Positions 15,332-22,776 of a DNA stretch of 32,557 bases are shown piece by piece. The stretch covers positions 1-32,557 of the forward strand of contig JAFAEG010000094.1 of the NCBI GenBank assembly GCA_023424095.1, given 5' to 3'. Under the pieces are notes generated by a model. It searched no databases. It was not told the DNA's origin and saw only the letters and a list, made by a program, of their open reading frames with translations. Within the stretch, counting starts at the first letter, position 1, and each line of letters starts with the position of its first letter. This DNA comes from Pseudomonadota bacterium. GTDB taxonomy: Bacteria > Pseudomonadota > Alphaproteobacteria > Sphingomonadales > Sphingomonadaceae. The translations under genes were made by a program, and so were the position numbers.

Positions 15332-15374
15332 TGCTGTCGCGGTTGGCGGCGCGCCGCGCAAAGTACAAGCGGCG

Positions 15375-15854
15375 TCAGTTGATCCGCTCGGTCGCGTCCA
15401 CACCCCATAGTGCCTCGACCCGGATGTGGCCGCGCTTGCCACCGACATCGAACCGGCACCAGCCGTCGCCGCAGGCCGAAATGCGGCCGACCACGCCCGG
15501 CTCGGCGAGATAAAGCACGCGGCTCTCGGCATTCGCGGCTTCCCGCATCGGTTGACGCTCCTGCCCGCGCACGATGCCGGTGCGCTGGTCGCTCAGCAGG
15601 CGTACGAGCATCCAGCCGACCGTGCCGTCGGGATCCTCGACCCGCCGCCAGTCGCCGCGCACGGTGACCACCTTGATTGGTAGATCGGGCCGGACATAGA
15701 GCCAGGTGCCCGGATAATTCTGTCCCGGCCCGGTGCGCATCATCGCCCGGCCGGAGCTGATCGACGCATAATAAGGGGTCTGCCGCTGCGCTTCCGCGAC
15801 CCCGATCACGCCGGCCCATGAAACGAGCACAAACAAAGCCAGAAAGCGGCGCAT
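15375..15854 (-). CDS. Exported bacterial SH3-domain protein
   Basis: A 159-residue protein with a signal peptide (1-23, ending AEA before Gln). Two SH3-like repeats follow: one around YYASISSGRAMMRTGPGQNYPGTW to GTVGWMLVRLLS, and a second, shorter one around REAANAESRVLYLAEPGVVGRI to GKRGHIRVEALWGV. Such domains bind cell-wall peptides or proteins in the periplasm. The ATG at 15854 gives a clean signal peptide; a TTG nine codons earlier would bury it. A terminator-like hairpin lies just upstream, so the gene is probably transcribed on its own. The gap to otsB is 43 bp in the other direction. Confidence 0.88.
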   Translation of the reverse strand: MRRFLALFVLVSWAGVIGVAEAQRQTPYYASISSGRAMMRTGPGQNYPGTWLYVRPDLPIKVVTVRGDWRRVEDPDGTVGWMLVRLLSDQRTGIVRGQERQPMREAANAESRVLYLAEPGVVGRISACGDGWCRFDVGGKRGHIRVEALWGVDATERIN

Positions 15855-15891
15855 CGAGGCCAAGTCCCTAAACCGTAACAACAGGACTTAA

Positions 15892-15928
15892 CGCGCCAGC
15901 CTCGAATTGTTCAAGGCAGGCTGGCGCG
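15892..15928 (-). terminator. Probable intrinsic terminator after the flavin oxidoreductase gene
   Basis: CGCGCCAGCCT (15892-15902) pairs perfectly with AGGCTGGCGCG (15918-15928), an 11-bp stem with a 15-nt loop. It lies 28 bp past the stop at 15957. The following minus-strand sequence is moderately T-rich but has no long T-run. Confidence 0.55.
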
Positions 15929-15956
15929 GACGTCCGAAATATGGACTCGGTGCGGC

Positions 15957-17363
15957 TCAGTCGCCGCTCGCGATGCGATCGACCAATTGCTTCACCGTCG
16001 GCACGAAGCCATTGGAATAGAAGGGATCCTTCTTGAAGCGGAAGGCCGAATGGCCGGCGAACATGAGATTCTGCTCGGTCGGACCGCCGTGCGCGATATC
16101 CTGCAGCGTCTTCTGAATGCAGAAGCTGCGCGGATCGGCCAGCCGCCCGCTCGAATTCTTCTCATTGTCCGCCCAGGACGAGAAAGCGCATTGGCTGAGG
16201 CAGCCCATGCAATCGGCCTGATCCTTGCGGATGACCTTCTTCTCCTCCGGCCGGACGAATACGATCGTCTCGTCCGGCGTCTTCAGCGCGTCGGTGAAGC
16301 CTTGCGCATACCATTCGCGAGCGTGGAGCAGATCGCCCTTGGTCACCCAATAATTCTTCTTGCCGGCCACGCCGACGTCGAGCTGGAAGCGGTGATCGCC
16401 CAGCTCTTCCTTGGTGAAGGCGATCTGCCGGTGCGAGCGGGCTTCCAGCTCGCGCAGGAACGGATTGCGCACCGCCGAGGAATAGAAACCTGTCGGCGAG
16501 AAACGGTGGAGCAGGACGTCGCCTTCCTCCAGCGTCATCAGGCGCTGCTTCCACGCTTCCGGGATCGGGCTTTCCTTGGTCAGCAAGGGCCGCGTGCCGA
16601 ACTGGAAGACGATCTGGCCAAGCTCCGGATTGTCGATCCAATGCTCCCATTCCTTCAGGTTCCAGACGCCGCCGGCCATCACGATCGGCACAGAATCCGG
16701 AATGCCGCCTTCGCGCATCGTCTCGCGCAGCGCCTTCACCCGCGGATACGGGTCTTCCGGCTTCAGCGGGTCTTCGGCGTTGGACAGGCCATTGTGGCCG
16801 CCGGCGAGCCAGGGATCTTCATAGACCACCGCCGCGAGCCATTCTGCCGCCTTGGAATAAGCCCGTTTCCACAGCGCCCGGAAGGCGCGCGCGGAGCTGA
16901 TGATCGGCAGATAGTTCACGCCGTGCGAGGCGGCGATCTCGCTCAATTTGTAGGGCATGCCGGCGCCGCAGGTAACGCCCGCAACCATGCCCTTGGTGCG
17001 CTCAAGCACGCCTTCGAGCACCCGCTGTGCGCCGCCCATTTCCCACAGGACGTTGATGTTGATCGCGCCCTTGCCGTTCGACATTTCGAAGGCGCGCTTC
17101 ACCTGCTCGACCGCGCCGTCGATGGCGTAGCGGATCAATTCCTCGTGCCGCTCGCGCCGGGTCAGAGCGTGATAGATTTGCGGGATGATCTTGCCTTCGG
17201 CGTCATAGCTGTCAGCATTCACCGCCGACACTGTGCCGATGCCGCCCGCGGCCGCCCAGGCGCCCGAACTCATGTGATTGGTCGCCGCTACGCCCTTGCC
17301 ACCCTCGACCAGCGGCAGCACTTCGCGGCCGCCATACCGGATCGAGCCGATACCCTTGAACAT
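15957..17363 (-). CDS. Nitronate monooxygenase-like flavin oxidoreductase with C-terminal cysteine cluster
   Basis: A 468-residue protein. The first ~350 residues form an FMN-dependent TIM barrel of the 2-nitropropane dioxygenase/nitronate monooxygenase type: GGIGTVSAVNAD (40-51), NINVLWEMGG (102-111), AGVTCGAGMP (128-137), PIVMAGGVWN (226-235) and FQFGTRPLLT (253-262). It is about 100 residues longer than usual. The added tail carries Cys385, Cys388, Cys392 and Cys415 (C-x2-C-x3-C-x22-C), which could hold an iron-sulfur cluster or zinc. GGAGG precedes the ATG, which shares one base with the glycosyltransferase stop (TAATG), so they are co-translated. Substrate unknown. Confidence 0.85.
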   Translation of the reverse strand: MFKGIGSIRYGGREVLPLVEGGKGVAATNHMSSGAWAAAGGIGTVSAVNADSYDAEGKIIPQIYHALTRRERHEELIRYAIDGAVEQVKRAFEMSNGKGAININVLWEMGGAQRVLEGVLERTKGMVAGVTCGAGMPYKLSEIAASHGVNYLPIISSARAFRALWKRAYSKAAEWLAAVVYEDPWLAGGHNGLSNAEDPLKPEDPYPRVKALRETMREGGIPDSVPIVMAGGVWNLKEWEHWIDNPELGQIVFQFGTRPLLTKESPIPEAWKQRLMTLEEGDVLLHRFSPTGFYSSAVRNPFLRELEARSHRQIAFTKEELGDHRFQLDVGVAGKKNYWVTKGDLLHAREWYAQGFTDALKTPDETIVFVRPEEKKVIRKDQADCMGCLSQCAFSSWADNEKNSSGRLADPRSFCIQKTLQDIAHGGPTEQNLMFAGHSAFRFKKDPFYSNGFVPTVKQLVDRIASGD

Positions 17364-18511
17364 TAAACCTCCGAATTTTCGGCCGCGGCCGCCCTGTCAA
17401 ACGCATCAGGACGTCCGATCGCCGCACCATATAGGGCGGCATAGCGGGAAATCATAACGCGTTCGTCATAGCAAGCCGTCGCCTTGCTGCGATTGGCCGC
17501 GCCGACCGCCGCACGGAGGGCCGGATCGGCGAGCAAAAGCCGCAGCCCGTCGGCCAACACCGCCTCGTCGCCGACTGCAAAGCGATTCTCCGGCGCCACC
17601 ATCGCGGCAACATCGCCGACATCGGTGGAGGCACAGGGAAGCCCCGCCGCCATCGCCTCGATCAGCGAGATCGGGAATTGCTCACTGTCCGAAGACAGCG
17701 CGAAAATATCGAAATGCCCGATCCACGTCGCGGGATCGGCCATGAAGCCGGGCATCACCAGCCTGTCCGCTACACCAAGCCGCTCCGCTTCGGCAAGAAT
17801 GGCGGCGCGTTCCGGCCCCTCGCCGACGATTACCAGCCGCGCATCGGCAGGCGCGGCGCTCGCAAAGGCGCGGACCAGCCTTGGCAGATTCTTCACCGCG
17901 CGGAGGCCGGCCACGGTCCCGACCACCGGGCCGCCTGCGGGATCGAGCCCGGCGATCGGCCGCGAAGGCGGAAGGGCAAAGCGCTCGACCGGGATGCCGT
18001 TGGCGATCCGCGAGACGCGGCTTTCCGGCTGTCGCCACTCCCGGCGGGCAATATCCTCAAGCCGTTCGGACGGGACTACCAACCGATGGGCGCTGCGCAG
18101 GAACAGCCGCCGGAAGCCATTGCGCTTCCAGTTGCGCTTGTCGGCTTCGTCTTCGTTGAAGCCGTCCTCATGGTGGATCAGGGGCGGGCCGCCATAGAGA
18201 CGCCGCGCGGCGACGACATCCATCGCCCCCCAATTGTAGCTGAGCACGAGGTCGAAACCGCGCATGTAGCGGGCGAGCTTGCGGTAGCGCAGCGGCCCCG
18301 GCTTGCCGACCAGCGACGGCGCATCCTCCGGGAACGCCACGCTCACGCCCGGGTCGATCGCCGCCCGCGCGCCGAACTTGCCGGTCGCGCTCAACACGAC
18401 ATGCTCGGCGCGCGCGCCCCATTTGTTCATGAGCCGCACCGCGCGCGCTTCCTTGCCGCCCAGATCGAAGGTCGAATGGGCGTGGAGAATGCGGACCGGC
18501 CGCTCAGGCAA
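17363..18511 (-). CDS. GT4-type glycosyltransferase
   Basis: A 382-residue GT-B glycosyltransferase. The N-domain begins RILHAHSTFDLGGKE (a GGKE acceptor loop). The C-domain contains NGIPVERF, GTVAGLRAVKNLPRLVRAF, LVIVGEGPE and the E-x7-E motif (Glu277 and Glu285 in EQFPISLIE), which binds the sugar nucleotide. It is a retaining enzyme by family. The acceptor and sugar are unknown; cell-surface glycan or glycolipid synthesis is the usual role. The start is TTG, overlapping the end of the hydrolase gene by 8 bp, with GAGGAG upstream. It is the middle gene of a three-gene overlapping run. Confidence 0.9.
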   Translation of the reverse strand: MPERPVRILHAHSTFDLGGKEARAVRLMNKWGARAEHVVLSATGKFGARAAIDPGVSVAFPEDAPSLVGKPGPLRYRKLARYMRGFDLVLSYNWGAMDVVAARRLYGGPPLIHHEDGFNEDEADKRNWKRNGFRRLFLRSAHRLVVPSERLEDIARREWRQPESRVSRIANGIPVERFALPPSRPIAGLDPAGGPVVGTVAGLRAVKNLPRLVRAFASAAPADARLVIVGEGPERAAILAEAERLGVADRLVMPGFMADPATWIGHFDIFALSSDSEQFPISLIEAMAAGLPCASTDVGDVAAMVAPENRFAVGDEAVLADGLRLLLADPALRAAVGAANRSKATACYDERVMISRYAALYGAAIGRPDAFDRAAAAENSEV

Positions 18512-19376
18512 TGATCAGGCGCTCCTCGACACGCGCCAGCAACCCGTCAATCGCCGCGGTCACCTCCGGTTCGTCCAGTGTCGGCGCATGGCCGATGCCG
18601 CGCACCGTCACCGCTTCGGCCTGCGGATTGGCGGCGGTCATCCGCGCGAGCGTTTCGACGGAGAGGATATCGCTGCGCTCGCCCCGCACCACCACGGCCG
18701 GGACACCGCTGAGCGCCTGCCAGGCACTCCACAAATCCATCCCCGCCACGGGCGAGGCACCGCGCAGCGCCTCCGCGATCCGCATGTCATAATCGGGCAC
18801 GATCCGGCCGGCGCTGCCGATCCTTGCCATCCGTTTGGCGAAGACCAGCCAATCCTCCAGCTTCCATTTCGGGAAGGCCGCCTTGTGCAGCTCGGCGAAG
18901 TCGCGCGCGGCGTGAACCCAGGTCGGCCAGGTCGAGGTCCGGCCAATGGTGGAGCGGATGCGCGCCATGCCGATCTCGTCCAGCTCGGGCCCAACGTCGT
19001 TGACGATCAAGCCCACCACTCGCGCCGGATCGGCCGCACCGAGATGCATTGCCAGCAGCCCGCCCAGCGATGTCCCGGCAAGCACGAAGCGATCGATCGC
19101 CAGCGCCGCGACCAGCGCCTCCAGATCCTGCTGGTAGAAGGTGGGCGCGTAGCTCAGCGGGTCCTTGGCATAAGCGCTCTCGCCGCGCCCGCGCAGGTCG
19201 ACCGCGATCACCCGCCAATTACCGGCCAGCCGTTCGGCCAGCCCCTCGAAATCGCGCGCATTGCGGGTCAGGCCGGGGATGCACAGGATCGGCGGCCGCG
19301 CGGCATCGCCGCCCGCATAGTCGCGATAGTGAAGCCGCAGGCCGTCATTCGACCAATAGCCGTCCGTATAGGCCAT
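18504..19376 (-). CDS. Alpha/beta hydrolase
   Basis: A 290-residue alpha/beta-fold hydrolase. The oxyanion loop is in ILCIPGLTRNARDF, the nucleophile elbow is GTSLGG (Ser103), and the other triad members are Asp236 (RSDIL) and His263 (GIGHAP). AVDLRGRGES is the typical strand-turn preceding the elbow. The substrate cannot be read from the sequence; family members act on esters, acyl chains or C-C bonds. The ATG at 19376 follows GGGAG. The frame continues upstream through the divergent region and into the SelO gene but has no supported start there. It is the first gene of the operon with the glycosyltransferase and flavin oxidoreductase. Confidence 0.9.
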   Translation of the reverse strand: MAYTDGYWSNDGLRLHYRDYAGGDAARPPILCIPGLTRNARDFEGLAERLAGNWRVIAVDLRGRGESAYAKDPLSYAPTFYQQDLEALVAALAIDRFVLAGTSLGGLLAMHLGAADPARVVGLIVNDVGPELDEIGMARIRSTIGRTSTWPTWVHAARDFAELHKAAFPKWKLEDWLVFAKRMARIGSAGRIVPDYDMRIAEALRGASPVAGMDLWSAWQALSGVPAVVVRGERSDILSVETLARMTAANPQAEAVTVRGIGHAPTLDEPEVTAAIDGLLARVEERLIIA

Positions 19377-19444
19377 GCTGCTCCCTAGGATGCGCACCGG
19401 GCAGCGGCAACGACTCTCTTGGAACCTGCGCAGGTCACCGCCAC

Positions 19445-20833
19445 ATGGAGAGCATGAGCCACCGCCCCGATCCTGCCATTCTCGAACTCGGGCCGGACTT
19501 TTACGATCCCGTATCGGCCGCCGACTTTCCCAAGACGATCCTGCGCTATCGCAATGATCGCGCCGCGGCCGAGGTCGGGCTAGATACACTGACGGACGAG
19601 GAATGGCTGCGCCACTTCGGCCGGTTCGAACCCTTGCCCGGCAACCTCCCGGAGCCGCTGGCTTTACGTTATCACGGCCATCAATTCCGCTCCTACAATC
19701 CGGATATTGGCGACGGCCGCGGCTTCCTGTTCGCGCAAATGCGCGACGATGGCGGCCGTTTGCTCGACCTTGGCACCAAGGGCTCGGGCCAGACGCCATA
19801 CAGCCGCTTCGGCGACGGCCGGCTCACGTTGAAGGGCGGCGTACGCGAAATTCTGGCGACCGAGATGCTGGAGGCGCTGGGCGTCGAGACCAGCCGCACG
19901 TTCAGCCTGATCGAGACCGGCGAGCAATTGCACCGCAGCGACGAGCCCTCCCCCACCCGCTCGGCGGTGATGGTGCGGCTGAGTCACGGCCATATCCGGA
20001 TCGGCACATTCCAGCGCCTGGCCTATCTCGGCGAACGCGAAAATCTCGAGAAGCTCACGGCCTACTGCCTGCGCCATTATTTCGGCGAAGAAGGCGATGC
20101 GGTCCGCCTGCTCAGCCGGGTGGTCGAACGCACCGCCCGCCTCGCCGCCTCCTACATCGCCGCCGGCTTCGTTCATGGCGTGCTGAACAGCGACAATATC
20201 AACATCACCGGCGAGAGCTTCGACTACGGCCCGTGGCGGTTCACGCCATTCTGGGACGGCGGCTTCACCGCGGCCTATTTCGACCAGACCGGCCTCTATG
20301 CCTTCGGCCGCCAGCCCGAGGCGATCCACTGGGACGTGGTCCAGCTCGCCTCGTCGCTCGCCCTGATCGCGCCCGCCGAGGCGCTGACCGAAGCGCTCGA
20401 ACCCTTCCCTGCCCTGTTCCAGACGGCGCTCGCCGACCGCATCTGCTGGCGGCTCGGCATCGCGCCGAAGGATGACGACACCGCCTTGCTCGTCGCGCTG
20501 GAAGCGGCGCTGTCGCTCAAGACCGTGCCGATCGACCGTTTCTTCTTCGACTGGCGCGGCGGCAGGCGACGCGGCCCCTCCCCGGCGGACGAAGCCTATG
20601 CCGCTCCCGAATTCGCCGCCCTCGCCGACCTGCTCGCACAGCGAGACGCGGTTCCAGGCGCGACCGATCACGGCTTCTGGGCGGGCGCGGAACCCTGTTC
20701 GATGCACATCGAGGAGGTCGAAGCGATCTGGGCGCGCATCGACGAAGCCGACGACTGGTCTTCACTCCACGCGAAGGTCGCTTCGGCGCGCCTTATGGGA
20801 GACGCGCTTGACCTTGTCGGACGAAGGTGCTGA
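19445..20833 (+). CDS. selO: Protein adenylyltransferase SelO (YdiU/UPF0061 family)
   Basis: A 462-residue pseudokinase-fold protein. SelO proteins bind ATP in a flipped orientation and attach AMP to Ser/Thr/Tyr of target proteins, linked to redox stress. Family signatures are LRYHGHQFRSYNPDIGDGRGF, LDLGTKGSGQTPYSRFGDGR, KGGVREILATEMLEALG, FVHGVLNSDNINI and FDYGPW. Together they give the ATP-binding Lys and the metal-binding Asn/Asp. It is somewhat shorter than the E. coli protein. Two ATGs (19445, 19454) are nine bases apart; either could be used. The end, GRRC, keeps a single Cys. It is divergent from the hydrolase operon and is 12 bp ahead of astD. Confidence 0.93.
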   Translation: MESMSHRPDPAILELGPDFYDPVSAADFPKTILRYRNDRAAAEVGLDTLTDEEWLRHFGRFEPLPGNLPEPLALRYHGHQFRSYNPDIGDGRGFLFAQMRDDGGRLLDLGTKGSGQTPYSRFGDGRLTLKGGVREILATEMLEALGVETSRTFSLIETGEQLHRSDEPSPTRSAVMVRLSHGHIRIGTFQRLAYLGERENLEKLTAYCLRHYFGEEGDAVRLLSRVVERTARLAASYIAAGFVHGVLNSDNINITGESFDYGPWRFTPFWDGGFTAAYFDQTGLYAFGRQPEAIHWDVVQLASSLALIAPAEALTEALEPFPALFQTALADRICWRLGIAPKDDDTALLVALEAALSLKTVPIDRFFFDWRGGRRRGPSPADEAYAAPEFAALADLLAQRDAVPGATDHGFWAGAEPCSMHIEEVEAIWARIDEADDWSSLHAKVASARLMGDALDLVGRRC

Positions 20834-20845
20834 TCCCTGCCCGCG

Positions 20846-22270
20846 ATGACGACCCTCACTTCATATGAGCCTGCGACCGGCGCGCAATTGTGGACCGGCA
20901 CGGCCGGCGATCCGGTCGAAGCCGTCGAGCGGGCGCGCGCCGCCTGGCCCGGCTGGGGCTCCAAATCGCTCGCCTTCCGCGTCGAGACGATGCGCCGCTT
21001 TGCGAATGTCGCGCGCGGCAAGATCGACGCGTTCGCCGACCTGATCGCGCGCGAGACCGGCAAGCCGCTCTGGGAAGCCCGCACCGAGTGCGAGGCCGTG
21101 ATCAACAAGGTCGAGATCTCGGTCGCGGCCTATGGCGACCGCACCCCGAAGCGCAGCCGCGAAGGCGACCTCGGCACCAAGATCGCGGTCCGCCACAAGC
21201 CGCACGGCGTGCTGGCCGTGCTCGGCCCGTATAATTTCCCGGCGCACCTGCCCAACGGCCACATCGTGCCGGCTTTGATCGCCGGCAATGCGATCGTCTT
21301 CAAGCCGAGCGAGAAGACGCCCGCGGTCGGCGAATTCCTGACCAAACTCTATCACGAGGCGGGTGTGCCCGAGGACGTGGTGATCTGCGTCCAGGGTGGA
21401 CCCGACGTCGGCAAGGGGCTGGCAGCCGCTGGGGGGATCGACGGCCTGCTCTTCACCGGTTCGGCCCGCGCCGGCGTCGCCCTGCACCGCCAGTTCGCCG
21501 ACACGCCCAACAAGATCCTGGCGCTGGAAATGGGCGGCAACAACCCGCTCGTCGTCTGGGACGCGGTCGACGTCCATGCCGCCGCCGCGACCGCCGTCCA
21601 ATCGGCCTTTATGTCGGCGGGGCAGCGCTGCACCGCCGCCCGCCGCCTGATCGTGAAAGACGGCACGCAGGAGCAATTGGTGGAGACGATCGCGCGGTTG
21701 ATCGACCGCATCATCGTCGGCCGTCCGCACGACAATCCCGCGCCCTTCATGGGCCCGGTGATCGACAACCAATCGGCTGATCATCTGCAGGAGGCCTTCC
21801 TCGACATGCTCGGCCGCGGTGGCCGCGCGATTCGCCGGCTCGACCGGCCGGACGAGACCCTGCCGTTCCTGACTCCCGCGCTGATCGACGTCACCGACGT
21901 CCAGCGCCGCCCCGACGCGGAATTGTTCGGGCCCGTGCTGCAGATCATCCGCGTGCCGGATTTCGAAAGCGCGCTCGCCGAGGCCAACGCCACGCGTTAC
22001 GGCCTCGCCGCCAGCCTCGTCGGCGGCTCGCCGGAGCTTTACGATCGCTTCTGGGCCAATATTCGCGCCGGCGTGATCAACTGGAACAAGCCGACCAACG
22101 GCGCCCCGTCGACCGCGCCGTTCGGGGGCATCGGCCTGTCCGGCAATCACCGCCCCAGCGCTTATTATGCCGCCGACTATTGCGCCTATCCGGTGACCAG
22201 CAGCGAGGCGGAAAGCCTGCGCGCCACGATCGGCGTCGGCCTGAAGGACCCGAATCAGCTCGAGAATTGA
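20846..22270 (+). CDS. astD: Succinylglutamate-semialdehyde dehydrogenase (AstD-type)
   Basis: A 474-residue aldehyde dehydrogenase that oxidises N-succinylglutamate semialdehyde to N-succinylglutamate with NAD+ in the arginine succinyltransferase pathway. Catalytic Cys262 sits in SAGQRCTAARR and general base Glu228 in LALEMGGNNP; Asn130 lies in LGPYNFP. HKPHGVLAVLGPYNFPAHLPNG and NWNKPTNGAPSTAPFGGIGLSGNHRPSA are characteristic of AstD. No astA, astB or astE gene is next to it, so the rest of the pathway is elsewhere or this is an isolated copy. It follows selO by 12 bp and is followed by a small membrane protein gene after 8 bp. Confidence 0.92.
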   Translation: MTTLTSYEPATGAQLWTGTAGDPVEAVERARAAWPGWGSKSLAFRVETMRRFANVARGKIDAFADLIARETGKPLWEARTECEAVINKVEISVAAYGDRTPKRSREGDLGTKIAVRHKPHGVLAVLGPYNFPAHLPNGHIVPALIAGNAIVFKPSEKTPAVGEFLTKLYHEAGVPEDVVICVQGGPDVGKGLAAAGGIDGLLFTGSARAGVALHRQFADTPNKILALEMGGNNPLVVWDAVDVHAAAATAVQSAFMSAGQRCTAARRLIVKDGTQEQLVETIARLIDRIIVGRPHDNPAPFMGPVIDNQSADHLQEAFLDMLGRGGRAIRRLDRPDETLPFLTPALIDVTDVQRRPDAELFGPVLQIIRVPDFESALAEANATRYGLAASLVGGSPELYDRFWANIRAGVINWNKPTNGAPSTAPFGGIGLSGNHRPSAYYAADYCAYPVTSSEAESLRATIGVGLKDPNQLEN

Positions 22271-22278
22271 GGACCGAA

Positions 22279-22731
22279 ATGCCCGGACGCTACGACGACG
22301 AAGACGACGATCTCGCCCGCCGCCTGGCAAAGCGCGCAAGTGCGAGTGAAAGCCGCTCGAGCGGCAGCCCCCCTTCCGAGATGCGGGATCTGATCGACAT
22401 GCTCGGGCGCCGGATCAGCGGCGCGATCCTGTTTGCGGGCGTCGCGATCGGCATCGGCCTGTTCGCCGGAAGCGGCGGCAACGATGTCGAGGCGCAGACC
22501 TATCAGGCGTTCGCCGTGGATGGCGAAGTGTTCCGGCTGAACACGGATAGCGGCACATTGATCGCGTGTAGCGCGACGGCGCCGTGCCGAATCGTCCTGC
22601 AGCGCGGCCAGGATCTGGCCGAGGATCAGAACGGCACCCTGTTCAAGGCCCCCGCCGCGCCGCTTCCAGCACCGGCCCAGACCCAGCAGCCCGCGCTCCC
22701 GGCGCCGGCCGAGCCCGCCCAGACCAAGTAG
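22279..22731 (+). CDS. Single-pass membrane protein, function unknown
   Basis: A 150-residue protein with an acidic/basic cytoplasmic N-terminus (RYDDEDDDLARRLAKRASASESR), one hydrophobic helix (about 52-68, GAILFAGVAIGIGLFAG), an exported segment with two cysteines (LIACSATAPCRIV) and a Pro/Ala/Gln-rich tail. GAGGACC, which overlaps the astD stop, provides the ribosome-binding site, so it is part of the selO-astD transcript. The frame is open upstream in astD but that part is antisense-like noise. No family recognised. Confidence 0.78.
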   Translation: MPGRYDDEDDDLARRLAKRASASESRSSGSPPSEMRDLIDMLGRRISGAILFAGVAIGIGLFAGSGGNDVEAQTYQAFAVDGEVFRLNTDSGTLIACSATAPCRIVLQRGQDLAEDQNGTLFKAPAAPLPAPAQTQQPALPAPAEPAQTK

Positions 22732-22736
22732 AAATC

Positions 22737-22766
22737 CCGGCCCCTCCCGCACCTGGGAGGGGCCGG
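22737..22766. terminator. Bidirectional terminator-like hairpin between convergent genes
   Basis: CCGGCCCCTCCC (22737-22748) pairs perfectly with GGGAGGGGCCGG (22755-22766), a 12-bp GC-rich stem with a 6-nt loop. It lies between the stops of the 22279 gene and the convergent S9 peptidase gene, 10 bp from the latter. No T-run, as is common in high-GC genomes. Confidence 0.7.
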
Positions 22767-22776
22767 CGACTTCGCC

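Noticed and set aside
15868..15892. A CtrA-type TTAA-N7-TTAA site upstream of the SH3-protein gene
   Set aside because: Only one half-site is present; the second does not fall at the required spacing.
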